From: RI-153 sp041391225
Lineage (GTDB): Bacteria; Chloroflexota; Anaerolineae; Caldilineales; Caldilineaceae
Assembly: GCA_041391225.1 (NCBI GenBank)
Contig: JAWKOL010000012.1
Location: 1 to 64,000 of the forward strand
Length of the DNA: 64,000 bases
Reading direction: 5' to 3'
Under the pieces are notes generated by a model. The model saw only the letters and a program-made list of their open reading frames with translations, had not been told where the DNA came from and ran no database searches. Shown in pieces: positions 7,404 through 16,688 of this stretch. The position numbers were made by a program, and so were the translations under genes. Within the stretch, counting starts at the first letter, position 1. Each line of letters begins with the position of its first letter.

Positions 7404-8651
7404 TCAATCCACCAACGCCTGGTAAACCGCGTTCTGAAACTGGGCCTGAATCGGGTAAAAATCACTGGGCATGAACTGCATCATGAAGATGCCGATCATC
7501 TCTTCCACAGGATCGATCCAGAAATAGGTGCCGGCGGCGCCACTCCAACCGTAGTTGCCCGCGGAACCGGTCATGGCCGAGGCTGCCACGTCCACGAGAA
7601 CGCGCACGCCCAGCCCAAAGCCATAGCCGTGACGGAGATTGGGCTTCATGCCGATGGGCATCAGCGCGGGCGGCAGGTGATTGGCCCGCATCAGCGCCAC
7701 TGTCTTTGGCCCCAACAATCGGGCGCCGTCGAGGATGCCGCCGTTGAGGAGCATCTGGCAGAAGCGCAGGTAGTCGGCGGTGGTGGAGACAAGACCGCCG
7801 CCGCCAGAAAGCATGGCCGGCGGGCGCAGGTAGGAGCTGGTCTGAGCAGCGTCGAGCACATGCAGCGGTGGATGGGACGGCAGCCCGCTGAGGTCGGCGC
7901 CAAAGCGCATTTCCTCGAAGATGCTGTAGTTCGTGGCAAAGCGGTGGTGATCCGCTTCGGGGACGTGGAAGCCTGTCTCGTCCATGCCCAGCGGCTTGAG
8001 AATATGCTGACGGAAAAAATCATCCAGCGATTGGCCGGAAGCAACTTCCACCACGCGCCCCAGCACGTCGGTGGCGAAGCTGTAGCGCCACGCCGCGCCC
8101 GGCTGGAATAGCAACGGCATCGTGGCCAATGTGTCGACGAACTCGGCCAGGGACGTTCGCATGCGTGGCCCCACCGACTGTCGATACAACGCTTCAACCG
8201 GCGAATCCTGGTGCCAACCGTAACTCAGGCCCGCGGTGTGCCGCATGAGATCCTGGATCGTGGGCGGGCGTTCCGGCTTCACGAGGACAAGCCCCATGGC
8301 GTCGTTGCCGGCGTGGACGCGCACGTCCTCGAAGGCGGGGATGAACTTGGCGATGGGATCGTTCAACAGGAAAGCGCCGCCTTCCATCAGCATCAGCGCC
8401 GCCACCGTGGTGATCGGCTTGGTCATGGAATAGATGCGTAGGATCGTGTCCAGCGTCATCGGTGCGCCAGTTTCGCGGTCGCGCTCGCCATGCGTCTGCG
8501 CGTGGACGATGTGTCCTTTGCGGTAGATGAGGCTGATCGTGCCGGCGATGTGTCCTGGATCCACGTAGCGGCGCATGAGTGCGTCGACGCGTTCCATGCG
8601 CTTAGACGAAAATCCCGCCTTCTCAGGCGCTACCACTTCGGGGAAGATCAT
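7404..8651 (-). CDS. Serine hydrolase, beta-lactamase/esterase family (class C-like)
   Basis: A 415-residue protein of the beta-lactamase/transpeptidase-like superfamily (PF00144). The catalytic SxxK motif is Ser75-Met-Thr-Lys78 in YSMTKPI. A YSF/YxN-equivalent region occurs at WRYSFATDVLG, and a late HGYGFGLG corresponds to the third motif. There is no signal peptide, which fits the cytoplasmic esterase members (EstB type) better than periplasmic beta-lactamases. A good promoter lies upstream (TTGACA box at 8701-8706), and AAGGAG precedes the ATG. The substrate is unknown; an ester or D-amino-acid peptide is typical. Confidence 0.88.
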   Translation of the reverse strand: MIFPEVVAPEKAGFSSKRMERVDALMRRYVDPGHIAGTISLIYRKGHIVHAQTHGERDRETGAPMTLDTILRIYSMTKPITTVAALMLMEGGAFLLNDPIAKFIPAFEDVRVHAGNDAMGLVLVKPERPPTIQDLMRHTAGLSYGWHQDSPVEALYRQSVGPRMRTSLAEFVDTLATMPLLFQPGAAWRYSFATDVLGRVVEVASGQSLDDFFRQHILKPLGMDETGFHVPEADHHRFATNYSIFEEMRFGADLSGLPSHPPLHVLDAAQTSSYLRPPAMLSGGGGLVSTTADYLRFCQMLLNGGILDGARLLGPKTVALMRANHLPPALMPIGMKPNLRHGYGFGLGVRVLVDVAASAMTGSAGNYGWSGAAGTYFWIDPVEEMIGIFMMQFMPSDFYPIQAQFQNAVYQALVD

Positions 8652-8677
8652 GCGGGTCTTTCTCCTTCTTGAACCGT

Positions 8678-8706
8678 TATGTAATGTCGTCAGGTTACGT
8701 TGTCAA
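8678..8706 (-). promoter_or_regulatory. Sigma70-like promoter of the serine hydrolase gene
   Basis: On the minus strand a perfect TTGACA (8706-8701) is followed after 17 bases by TACATA (8683-8678), about 26 bases before the ATG at 8651. Confidence 0.6.
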
Positions 8707-8718
8707 GCTAAGATTATG

Positions 8719-8783
8719 CGATTGAGAGATTAGGTGATTAGGGCAGAAGTTCAATCGCCCAATCTCTTAATCGCCCAATCGCC
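8719..8783 (+). repeat. Inverted GCGATTGAGAGATTAG repeat
   Basis: A 22-base arm at 8719-8740 has an imperfect complement at 8753-8774, followed by another CGCCCAATCGCC unit. It lies between the hydrolase promoter and the stop of the DinB gene, so it is a 3' palindrome for the latter. Confidence 0.6.
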
Positions 8784-8801
8784 AAGCCATGTTGAGAACG
8801 T

Positions 8802-9230
8802 TTACTCCGACTGATTCATCAATTCTTTGGCGCGGCGGAGCGCTGCCTGGTAGTTCCGCTCGCCCTGGGCCAGGTGTTCAAGCGCCTGGCGCACCGTCCA
8901 GCCGCCGCTGGGTGGGACGGCGTCGAGGTCTTCGTCGCTGAGATTGGTGGTGGCGGCCAATAGCTTACCCCAGGTCAACTCGGCTTCGGCCAACATGCGT
9001 TGCGGCGGCGTAGGAGATCGTCCAAGATCGGCGCGGATGCCTTCGATCTGGCTGGCGTGCTCGCGCATGTGATCGCCGAAACGCAGGAAGACACGACGCA
9101 CGTCGTCCCAGCGGTGCATCTCGGTGGGCTGTGCGAAATCGTCTTCGGTAAGATCGGCGCATAGGTCGAGGCTTTCCTCGCGGACCTGGCGGATCTCGGC
9201 CAACAATGTGTTCAAGTTGTCTCGGCTCAT
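8802..9230 (-). CDS. DinB/YfiT-family metal-dependent four-helix protein
   Basis: A 142-residue protein of the DinB superfamily. The start ATG at 9230 gives MSRDNLNTLL; an upstream in-frame extension is non-homologous and passes through repeat DNA. Metal-ligand positions expected as three histidines appear as FGDHMREHASQ (central helix) and QALEHLAQGERNY (C-terminal helix). Members include thiol-dependent transferases and proteins of unknown role, so the reaction is not assigned. Confidence 0.8.
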   Translation of the reverse strand: MSRDNLNTLLAEIRQVREESLDLCADLTEDDFAQPTEMHRWDDVRRVFLRFGDHMREHASQIEGIRADLGRSPTPPQRMLAEAELTWGKLLAATTNLSDEDLDAVPPSGGWTVRQALEHLAQGERNYQAALRRAKELMNQSE

Positions 9231-9373
9231 GGTTTGTCCTCGCGGGTGGGGGCAGCAAACAAGAGAGACTGGCGCTTTCAAGGACAACTGTAGCGTAAAA
9301 CGAGGAAAATGGTAAATGCACACAGGAAGGATAGAGCGCGGATCGGGCGGATCGAGGCGGATTTCCAGAATTT

Positions 9374-9503
9374 TGATCCACGAAGGCACACGAAGGCAGA
9401 AAAGAATGAGCAGAAAGCGTCTCCGCTCTGCTGTCCTGCGAATCCTGAAATCCGTGTCCCTCTCTTCTCCTCTTCGTGGTGCTTCGTGTGCCTTCGTGGA
9501 TCA
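9374..9503 (-). repeat. Palindromic intergenic repeat, family A copy 3
   Basis: About 130 bases with the inverted ends TGATCCACGAAGGCACACG. The interior ACACGGATTTCAGGATT motif is on the minus strand. It ends 14 bases from the aldo/keto reductase stop. Confidence 0.82.
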
Positions 9504-9517
9504 AAAAAATCCTGGCT

Positions 9518-10453
9518 TTACGCCGCCAGGATCTCTTCGATCTTGGCGATGACGTCGGCGTCGAGTTTGACTTCGGCGGCCTTGACATTGGCTTCGACGT
9601 GGCTCGTCTTGGTGGCGCCGGTGATGACGCTGCTGATCTCGGGGCGACGCAGGATCCAGGCCAGCGCCAGTTGCGACATGGTCAGCCCGTGATCGCCGGC
9701 AATGGACGTCAGTTGACGCACCTTGGCGATGGTGTCGTCGTTGAGCTGCTTCTGCATACCCTCGTTGTCGGCGGCGCGGCTGTCGGCGGGGATACCGTCG
9801 TTGTACTTGCCGGTGAGGATACCCTGCGCCAACGGACTCCACACGGTGAAGCCCATGCCATGTTTGGCGGCAGAGGGCATGATCTCAGCTTCGATGTGAC
9901 GGTCGAGCATGTTGTAGCGCGGCTGTTCCACCTGCGGCCGGTAAAGATTGTACTGGCGGGCGATGCCCACGGCGTCTTCGATCTGGGCGGCAGTCCACAC
10001 GCTGGTACCCCAGTAGAGGACCTTGCCCTGATGCACCAGATCGTCCATGGCGCGGATCGTCTCTTCCAGCGGCGTCTCGGCGTCGTAGCGGTGACAGAAG
10101 TAGATGTCGAGGTAGTCGGTCCCCAGGCGCTGGAGCGTCTTGTCGATGGACGCCATGATGTGTTTGCGGCTGAGGCCACGATCATTGGGGTCTTCGCTCT
10201 GCGGCCAGTAGAGTTTGCTGCTGATCACCAGCTTGCTGCGGTCATAGGGCTTGATGGCTTTGCCCACCACCTTTTCGGCTTCACCGCGGGCGTAAGCGTC
10301 GGCGGTGTCGATAAAGTTGATGCCGCTGTCGATGGCGGCGCCGATGATCTGCTCGGCGGTCTCGTCCTCGACGGTACCGCCGAAGGTGATCCACGCGCCC
10401 AGGCTCACGGCGCTGACCCTCAGGCCGGCTTGTCCTAATCTGCGGTACTCCAT
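9518..10453 (-). CDS. Aldo/keto reductase
   Basis: A 311-residue NADPH-dependent aldehyde/ketone reductase with the full catalytic tetrad: Asp49 and Tyr54 (FIDTADAYARG), Lys80 (ISSKLYW) and His121 (YFCHRYD). The sequence resembles the voltage-gated-potassium-channel beta/YghZ branch. The C-terminal cofactor segment is SSVITGATKTSHVEANVKA. Its promoter carries a perfect 12-bp palindrome immediately after the -10 box (10485-10518), indicating specific repression. GGAGC precedes the ATG. Confidence 0.92.
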   Translation of the reverse strand: MEYRRLGQAGLRVSAVSLGAWITFGGTVEDETAEQIIGAAIDSGINFIDTADAYARGEAEKVVGKAIKPYDRSKLVISSKLYWPQSEDPNDRGLSRKHIMASIDKTLQRLGTDYLDIYFCHRYDAETPLEETIRAMDDLVHQGKVLYWGTSVWTAAQIEDAVGIARQYNLYRPQVEQPRYNMLDRHIEAEIMPSAAKHGMGFTVWSPLAQGILTGKYNDGIPADSRAADNEGMQKQLNDDTIAKVRQLTSIAGDHGLTMSQLALAWILRRPEISSVITGATKTSHVEANVKAAEVKLDADVIAKIEEILAA

Positions 10454-10484
10454 GAAAAAAGCTCCTGATCTAGAATTGATGAGA

Positions 10485-10547
10485 TTTTGTAGTGGACCTA
10501 AACAATTCCACTACAAAAAGTATAGCAACTAGACAAGCGGAGTGCAA
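10485..10547 (-). promoter_or_regulatory. Promoter and palindromic operator of the aldo/keto reductase
   Basis: On the minus strand TTGCAC (10547-10542), a 17-base spacer and TATACT (10524-10519, with an extended TGC) form a strong promoter. Directly downstream is a perfect inverted repeat TTTTGTAGTGGA (10-base loop) TCCACTACAAAA, 10518-10485, covering the expected start of transcription. No cognate regulator is obvious beside the gene. Confidence 0.7.
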
Positions 10548-10562
10548 GCATTACACAAAGCG

Positions 10563-10695
10563 GGGGTGCGTTTTCACGCTGGGGCGAAAGTGCCGGGACT
10601 TATCGCCGCAGCGCGACAGTGCCTTCGCACATGCCGTCACGTCGTTCGTGAAGTCCCCGGCACTTGGTCTGCCCCTAAATTGAAATGCACCCACA
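10563..10695 (+). repeat. Structured inverted repeat, family R copy 1
   Basis: Core arms AAGTGCCGGGACTT (10588-10601) and AAGTCCCCGGCACTT (10651-10665) enclose a 49-base centre with CGCAGCGCGAC. Outer flanks GGGTGCGTTTTCA and TGAAATGCACCC are also mutually complementary. Other copies are at 12458-12585 and 61044-61172. Confidence 0.8.
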
Positions 10696-10731
10696 CAAAA
10701 GCGGGTATGTCATTGTACAGAGCAAGCGCTA

Positions 10732-11038
10732 TCAAATCAAGCCTTTGGCTCGCAAACGCTTTTCAAGTGGGGCTGGTGGTGCGGAGTGATGCAACTTGTC
10801 TACTACTTGTAGCCGCCGCTCGATATCTTCATCGAGCATTTCTTGGTGGTCCGAAAATCGGCAAGCGCAGAATAGATTTGCCCCATAATTATGGGTGCTG
10901 GAAGTGAGTTCTTCTTACCTAACCGTATGCTCTATGATCCAGCACCAATTCCACAACTTTCATGGTGGTGTTGGCAATGAGCGGAATGCCCTCTTGATCC
11001 AGATGAATATGTTCGTAGGTGGTTTTGGTCTGCGTCAT
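10732..11038 (-). pseudogene. Degraded DUF433 antitoxin-like gene
   Basis: Starts ATG 11038 (MTQTKTTYEHIHLDQEG) and retains the DUF433 core IANTTMKVVELVLDHRAYG. A TAG then interrupts it, a residue group resembling THFQHP follows, then MGQIYSALA in another frame, then DHQEMLDEDIERRLQVVDK in a third frame ending LRAKGLI and TGA at 10732. Intact members are about 75 to 110 residues and pair with DUF5615 PIN-like toxins. No partner is visible next to this one. Confidence 0.65.
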
Positions 11039-11096
11039 TGATGCCGTCCTTCGTCCGAATCGGGCCGTCACATCAAACATTTTACCACACTAGAAG

Positions 11097-12242
11097 TCAA
11101 CAGTTCTGCCCTCCAAAGCGCAAAGATACAACTTCTCGGCATCTTCCCAATCCATCGGACGGCGCGGCGACGATGCTGTTGTCGCTGATGGCGTGCATGC
11201 ACAGCACTTCCATCGCTTCTTCCAACCGGGCGGCGCTGATGCCGAGTTCGGCAAGCGTGGTGGGCTGGCCGACACGCTTTTGCAGCGCACGCACCGATTC
11301 GATCAAAGCGCGGGGACTGTCGGCGGCGTCCATGCGCAGGGCGTGGGCGATGTCGTCGTAGCGGCCTACGCCCACGTTGACGTTGAACTCCATGACGTAG
11401 GGCAGGAAGAGGCTCACGGCGCGGCCATGTGGAATGTGGAACGCCGCGCCCAGGCTGTGTCCTAGGGCGTGGGCCAGCCCCACCAATGAGTTGCCAAAAC
11501 CCAGACCGGCGATGGTGGCGGCATTGGCCATCTTCTCGCGGGCTTCGGGATCGGCCGCGCCCTGTTCCACGGCAATGGGCAAGTAGGCGAAGACCAGTTC
11601 CGCCGTCAGGCAGAGCGGATCGGTGAAGTCGCTGTGGAAGGTGGCGCTGTAGCCTTCGATGGCGTGGGTGAGGGCGTCGAGGCCGGTGTCCGCGGTGATG
11701 CGGGCGGGCAGTTCTATGGTCAGTGACGGGTCGACGATGGCGATGGTGGGCGTCAGTTCTCGATTGCCCAACCCCAGCTTGCGCTTTTCTTCCACGTCGG
11801 TGAGGACGGTGGCCCACGTGGCCTCGCTGCCGGTGCCGCTGGTGGTAGGGATGGCGATCATCTTCATCTTCTTGTGCAACCCCAAAGGCGTAGACAGGTG
11901 AGATCTCCTCGGGTGGAGATCGGGGCGTTCGTAGAGCGCCCACATGGCCTTGGCCGCGTCCATAGCGCTGCCGCCGCCCAGCCCAATGATCCAATCCGGT
12001 TGCAGCCGATTCAACACGTCCACCCCACGGTAGACTGTCTGCACACTGGGTTCCGGCTCCACTTCGGCAAAGACTTCGGTGTCCACACCTGCCATCTTCA
12101 ACCGCTCAATAATGCGGTCACTGAAACCGAGTTTGTGCAGCGTAGGATCCGTCACGATCAACGCGCAGCGCCCCGGCAATTCCTCCAGGTAGCTCAGCGC
12201 GTCCTCACCAAAGACGATGGAGGGGGAGGAAAAGAACCACAT
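11097..12242 (-). CDS. Iron-containing alcohol dehydrogenase (group III)
   Basis: A 381-residue NAD(P)-dependent, metal-activated alcohol dehydrogenase. The cofactor motif GLGGGSAMDAAKAMWALY is at about 93-110, and the conserved IPTTSGTGSEAT follows. Metal ligands come from DALTHAIEGY and HALGHSLGAAFHIPHGRAVS, which hold the expected histidines. AAGGAG lies 7 bases before the ATG at 12242. The family includes butanol, lactaldehyde and maleylacetate reductases; the specific substrate is not evident. Confidence 0.9.
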   Translation of the reverse strand: MWFFSSPSIVFGEDALSYLEELPGRCALIVTDPTLHKLGFSDRIIERLKMAGVDTEVFAEVEPEPSVQTVYRGVDVLNRLQPDWIIGLGGGSAMDAAKAMWALYERPDLHPRRSHLSTPLGLHKKMKMIAIPTTSGTGSEATWATVLTDVEEKRKLGLGNRELTPTIAIVDPSLTIELPARITADTGLDALTHAIEGYSATFHSDFTDPLCLTAELVFAYLPIAVEQGAADPEAREKMANAATIAGLGFGNSLVGLAHALGHSLGAAFHIPHGRAVSLFLPYVMEFNVNVGVGRYDDIAHALRMDAADSPRALIESVRALQKRVGQPTTLAELGISAARLEEAMEVLCMHAISDNSIVAAPSDGLGRCREVVSLRFGGQNC

Positions 12243-12257
12243 AGGGACTCCTTTATG

Positions 12258-12300
12258 TTGGGGACTGGGACTGAGGATTAGGGACTGGGACTGGGTTGAG
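12258..12300 (+). repeat. Family D GGGACTGGGACTGAGG repeat
   Basis: Tandem GGGACTGGGACTG and GATTAGGGACTGGG units directly upstream of the iron alcohol dehydrogenase start. The remaining gap to 12591 holds a family R element and no gene. Confidence 0.6.
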
Positions 12301-12457
12301 TGAGACGGCTGTGCATTGGTCTATTTCGGTCAGGCAGAGTGTCAGAAGGGGACACAAGGCCATCAATCCTCCAATCGCCTAATCTCCCAATTCTGCGCTG
12401 CCGCAACACAAACCAAAAACGCGGCAACACTCGCTAACCTGTCCCCGATCCCCCATC

Positions 12458-12585
12458 GGCGTTAAGATAAGCGCCACACGAGCAAGTGCCGGGGACTTTT
12501 CGTCGCAGCGAGACGGGGTCATCACCCTGGCGACTCGTCCAACGTGAAGTCCCCGGCACTTTCGTTCGACCTTAACTTAACGCCC
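12458..12585 (+). repeat. Structured inverted repeat, family R copy 2
   Basis: Core arms AAGTGCCGGGGACTT (12484-12498) and AAGTCCCCGGCACTT (12547-12561). Outer flanks GGCGTTAAGATAAG and CTTAACTTAACGCC also pair with each other, although their sequence differs from that of copies 1 and 3. Confidence 0.85.
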
Positions 12586-12591
12586 AGTCCC

Positions 12592-12977
12592 CTAAAAGAT
12601 CGTATCCACGTTCCGACGCCAGCGCACCAGCTCTTGCGCTGCTTTGACGTTCTTCATGATCTGCACCAGGTTACCGTCCAGCTTGAGTTGACGGGCGACC
12701 ATGCCCTGTACAGGGTCGAGTTTGCCGTCGAGGACCTTTTTCCAGTTGTCCATCTTGTTGTGATTTTGTAGGCGGGCGCTTTGTAGTCAGATCGACAGTG
12801 AAGGGCGGCCTCGCGGCATGCACCATGCCAGAGATCAAGTAGAGGATCTCGTTCGTCTCCTGGATCACGAAGTAGTCGCTCTCCTGTCTCCTTGGCAGCC
12901 TTGGCATAGGCTTCACTGTTGTTGATCTCGGCGAGCATTGCGTCCCCCCACTCCTGACTTGGGAATTTCGCGGCCAT
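12592..12977 (-). pseudogene. SCP2 sterol-binding-domain-like protein, frameshifted
   Basis: Reading across frames restores a protein of about 127 residues: MAAKFPSQEWGDAMLAEINN, then DYFVIQETNEILYL and MVHAARPPFTVDLTT, then KAPAYKITT, then MDNWKKVLDGKLDPVQGMVARQL ending at TAG 12592. This matches the small lipid-binding SCP2 fold, including the late segment LDGNLVQIMKNVKAAQELV. Shifts lie near 12890, 12785 and 12765. The preserved sequence in all frames favours read errors or a very recent lesion. Confidence 0.7.
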
Positions 12978-13039
12978 GTGGTGTCCTTTCTGGTGAATGG
13001 TGATTCGTGATTGGGGAGAGGATTGGCGTGGAGTCGGTT

Positions 13040-13116
13040 GATGATGGGATGACGAGATGCGAGATACCGGGATGATGCGGCAATCGTCTAGGCCATCATC
13101 TCATCATCCCATCATC
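13040..13116 (+). repeat. Family B inverted repeat (GATGATGGGATGA)
   Basis: A GATGATGGGATGACGAGATG arm at 13040-13059 and a complementary CATCTCATCATCCCATCATC arm ending at 13116. It lies 3' of the gene ending at 13192. Short CACCTTGTCACC repeats follow at 13130-13160. Confidence 0.7.
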
Positions 13117-13191
13117 TTATTCTAGATCACCTCGTCACCCCTTCACCTTGTCACCCCTTCGATGTTGTCCCAACCTACATTCTCTACGTGT

Positions 13192-14575
13192 TCACTCGGT
13201 TTCTGCTGCGTGATCCACCGGCTTGCCCGCCAGTTTGGCCTGAAGACGGTCGAGGCGGTGGGTGAGGGCGTCGATGGCCTGGCGGGAGCGTTGGTAGGCA
13301 GGGGCTTTCTGCTGGTTGTGCAGCGCCCAACCTTGTCCACATGACAGCCTGATCGAGATCGCCGGTTTGCCATTCGTAGTATTTGGCCAGTTCTTCGTAA
13401 GCGACGCACGTCTGGGCCGGGGATCGACGTGATCCACGCCTGCCACAGTTCGGTGGCTTCGTCCCAGCGAGCCTGACGTTTGAGCATCCGCCCCAAGGAC
13501 GCGTACACCTCGGCCCGCTCCACAACGTCGAGTAGCGAGGGCCTGGCGCAGCGCACGCTCGGCCACGTCGCCATGCCCCATCTGCTCGTGGACCTGACCC
13601 AGCGCCAGCAGATCGTGGCCGTGTAGATCGTCGTCGATCTCGTCGAAGACGTCGTCGAAGTGGCGGCAGACGCGCTCGGCCAGGTAGGTCATAGAGACGA
13701 TGTCTTCCAGGTTGTGGTAGAAGACCTGCGCCATGCTGCGGGCGTCGCCGGTTTGCAGATACTGCTGGTAGAGCAGGGGGATCATGCTGCCGGGGACGTC
13801 GTCCTCGTTGCGCTGGTGGGCCAGGATCGACCGTTCCAGCGAGCCGAGCGAACAGCTATCGAGGCGTCCTTTCCAGGCGGCGGGCCGGGTGCAGCAGATC
13901 CAGGTGCGGCGCGGCGTCGTTCCACAGCGTTAAGGCGCCCACATTCAAATAATGGCGGTTCAGCTTGTAGCGTCCACGCAACAGCGGCACATCGAACGAG
14001 CGCCCGTTGAACGTCACCACGCCACTGCGGTCGCCCAGCAGATCGGCCAACGCCGTCAACAGCGCCAGTTCCTCGCCGGGGTGGCGCATGAAGAATTGGC
14101 GGACGACAAATTGAGGAGAGGATTGCGAATTGCGAGTTGCGAATTGCGGCAGATCGTCGCCTTCGCCACTTTTGCCTTTTGCCCTTTGTCCTTTGAATTC
14201 AAACGTGCCCACCCCCACCATGAACGCGTAGACGCTGGCGCCACCGCCCAATCCTGTCGTTTCGGTGTCGATGAAGGCGACACGCTGGAAGTCGGCGTCG
14301 GTGAGGCACGCGGACGGGTAGAGCGGGGCGAGACCGGCAGGCGTGCGGATCAGTAGATCGGCCAGGGCGCGGCGTCCGCGGACGGTGTCCATCTCGTAAC
14401 GGTTGGTCACCACGTAGCAAGGACCATGCTCCGTTTCGATCTCGTCACCCGGCGCGAGGACTTCCAACCGGCGGTTGCGCGCGGCGGGGCGCGGCGGCTC
14501 CGGCAGATCGGGATCTGTCCTGGTTTGTGGGCGCAGGCCATGCAGACGGCGCAGTCGATCCAAAGTAGAAGACAC
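13192..14575 (-). pseudogene. RNase H-like (YprB-type exonuclease) protein with TPR tail, frameshifted
   Basis: Begins GTG 14575 with AGGAG 8 bases upstream. The N-terminal 240 residues hold an RNase H-like 3'-5' exonuclease domain: AFIDTETTGLGGG (DxE motif), then VVTFNGRSFDVPLL, matching the YprB/ribonuclease-H-like family. After a shift near 13860 the protein continues with YNLEDIVSMTYLAE-like sequence and tetratricopeptide-like helices (LARAEVYASLG, YEELAKYYEW), ending HAAETE at 13192. Further shifts lie near 13540, 13440 and 13345. It probably degrades or processes nucleic acid, but the role of this subfamily is not established. Confidence 0.72.
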
Positions 14576-14660
14576 GGGAACGCTCCTGAGAAAAGTCAAT
14601 GTAGCAGGAATTGTAACGCAAAAACGATCCTCTTGGGAAACGAAAGCCACAGCTCAGAAT

Positions 14661-14739
14661 AGAACGATGATCGGGCGGATTGGGCGGATTTTTCGGATTC
14701 AGAGAGAAAAATCCGTCTGATCCGCTCAATCCGCGTTCT
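14661..14739 (+). repeat. Inverted repeat AGAACG...GGCGGATTTTT
   Basis: Arms 14661-14693 and 14707-14739 are complementary over about 33 bases with some mismatches (GGCGGATTGGGCGGATTTTT against AAAAATCCGTCTGATCCGCT). Related GCGGATCGGGCGGATCG sequence occurs near 9337. Confidence 0.65.
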
Positions 14740-14760
14740 ATCAAACTCATCGCTCTTGGG

Positions 14761-14766
14761 TATAAT
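14761..14766 (+). promoter_or_regulatory. TATAAT -10 box upstream of recJ
   Basis: A perfect TATAAT preceded by TGGG, 88 bases before the recJ start. No strong -35 box is visible, so confidence is modest. Confidence 0.4.
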
Positions 14767-14853
14767 TGCGGGGTTGGGTACCCAGGGCTTGCACACGATC
14801 TGAAATCGCCCAATCGCCGAATCGCCCAATCTCATCTTTCTTGCGAGGACATC

Positions 14854-16582
14854 TTGTTGCAGTCAAAACGTTGGGAACGCCACAATCCTGCGCCCCCCGA
14901 GTTCATCAGCGGCGGTGGCGAGCACCCCATTCTCATGCAGATCCTCTACAACCGGGGCGTGCGTGAGATCGGGGACGTGACGGCGTTCCTCAACGGCGAA
15001 GACGCCGTGGTGGAGAATCCTTTCCGCCTGCACGATATGGAAATCGCCGTGGCGCGCATCGTCCACGCCATCGAAAAGCACGAAGTCATCTGCGTCTACG
15101 GCGACTTCGACGCCGACGGCGTCACGGCGACGACGCTGCTGGTGGAAGCGTTGCAGGCTGCCGGGGCGCGTGTGGGCGCCTACATCCCCGATCGCGTGGA
15201 CGAAGGCTATGGCCTCAACATCGAGTCGATCCGCGAGCGCATCGCGGGGAAGGCGCAGTTGCTCGTCACCGTGGACTGCGGCATCCGCAGCCTGGCCGAA
15301 GTGGCTGCGGCGGTGGAGATGGGCATCGACGTCATCGTCACCGATCACCACACGGTGGGGGCGGATCTGCCGGCGGCGCTGGCCGTGATCAACCCGCGCC
15401 GCGCCGACTGCCGCAGCAACTTCAAGGCGCTGGCCGGGGTGGGCGTGGCCTATCGACTGGCGCAGGCCGTCCTCCGCGCCGTGGCGCAGTCGCCCAAACA
15501 CAAGCTCACGCCCGACACTGCCGCCGAAACCGAAGCGCTGCTGCTTGATCTGGTGGCGCTAGGCACCGTGGCCGACCTCATGCCCCTCACCGGTGACAAC
15601 CGATCCCTGGTGCGCCGCGGCATCAACCAGATCCGCACCGGGCAGCGTGGGGCTGTACGCGATTTTGGAGCGGGCGTCGGTGTCGCCTAACACCGTGGAC
15701 ACCACCGCCATCAGCTTCCGCATTGCGCCGCGGGTCAACGCCGCGGGCAGGTTGTCCCATGCCAAGCTGGCCTACGATCGCTGCGCAGCCGCGACTACGC
15801 CGAAGCCTACGATCAGGCGGGCCAGTTGGAAGCGCTCAACAGCGAACGCCAGAGCCTCACCCACCACGCCCAGGAGATCGCCGAAGCACAGATTGTCCTT
15901 GCCGACGATGCGAGCGTTCCCCGCTCATTTTTGCCGCCAGTCAGGAGTTCAAATCGGGGATTGTGGGGCTGGTGGCGGGGCGGTTGACCGAACGATTCTA
16001 CCGTCCTGCCGTGGTGGTGGAACAGGGCGACGAGGAATCGCGGCAGCGCCCGCAGCATCGAAGAATTCGACATCACCAGCGCTGGATCAGGTGAGCGGCC
16101 TGCTGGTGCGCCACGGCGGACACAGCCGCGCCGCCGGTTTCACCGTGCGCAACGACAAGCTGCCCGATCTGGTGGACAGCCTCACCGCCATCGCCGCGGA
16201 CGAGCTAAGCCGCCACGAAACGCTGCTGCCCACGCTTTGGATCGACGCCGAGCTCACCACCGACGACATCAACTGGGCGCTGCACGCGCAGTTGGCCCGT
16301 CTTGAACCCATGGGCCAGGACAACCCACCGCCGCTCTTCTGCACCCGTCACTGTTACGTGCGCGAAGTGCGCACCGTAGGCAAAGAGAAGAGTCACCTCA
16401 AACTCACCATCGGCGCGCCCGGCGAGTACGTCTTCGACGCCATCGCCTTCAACCTGGGCGCACTGGCCGATCAACTGGAAAGCGGCCTGCACGTCGATCT
16501 CGTCTACCAACTCGAAGTCAACGAGTGGAACGGACGGCGGGCGTTGCAGATGAATGTTCAGGATTTGCGGATTGCGGAGTGA
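14854..16582 (+). pseudogene. recJ: Single-stranded-DNA exonuclease RecJ, frameshifted
   Basis: RecJ removes nucleotides 5' to 3' from single-stranded DNA in recombination and repair. Start TTG 14854 with GAGG upstream gives LLQSKRWERHNP. The DHH phosphoesterase motifs are present: YGDFDADGVTATTLL, VTVDCGIRS and VTDHHTVG. After a shift near 15650 the protein continues AISFRIAPRVNAAGRLSHAK; after further shifts near 15790, 15920 and 16040 come SGIVGLVAGRLTERFYRPA and the DHHA1 motif GGHSRAAGF, then an OB-fold tail to 16582. About 570 residues are recoverable, the usual length. All motifs survive in pieces, so base errors in the assembly are more likely than real loss. Confidence 0.85.
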
Positions 16583-16586
16583 GAAC

Positions 16587-16657
16587 GGGATGATGAGATG
16601 ATGGGATGATGAGAAAGCGACAACTCATCATCCCATCATCTCATCATCTCATCATCC
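16587..16657 (+). repeat. Family B inverted repeat 4 bases after recJ
   Basis: The left arm GGGATGATGAGATGATGGGA (from 16587) pairs with a right arm ending at 16657 made of TCATCATC units, with a short loop AAAGCGACAA. It starts immediately after the recJ stop and could serve as its 3' stem-loop. Confidence 0.7.
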
Positions 16658-16688
16658 GCTCTCCTTCGATCAACCAGGAGAAAGTACA

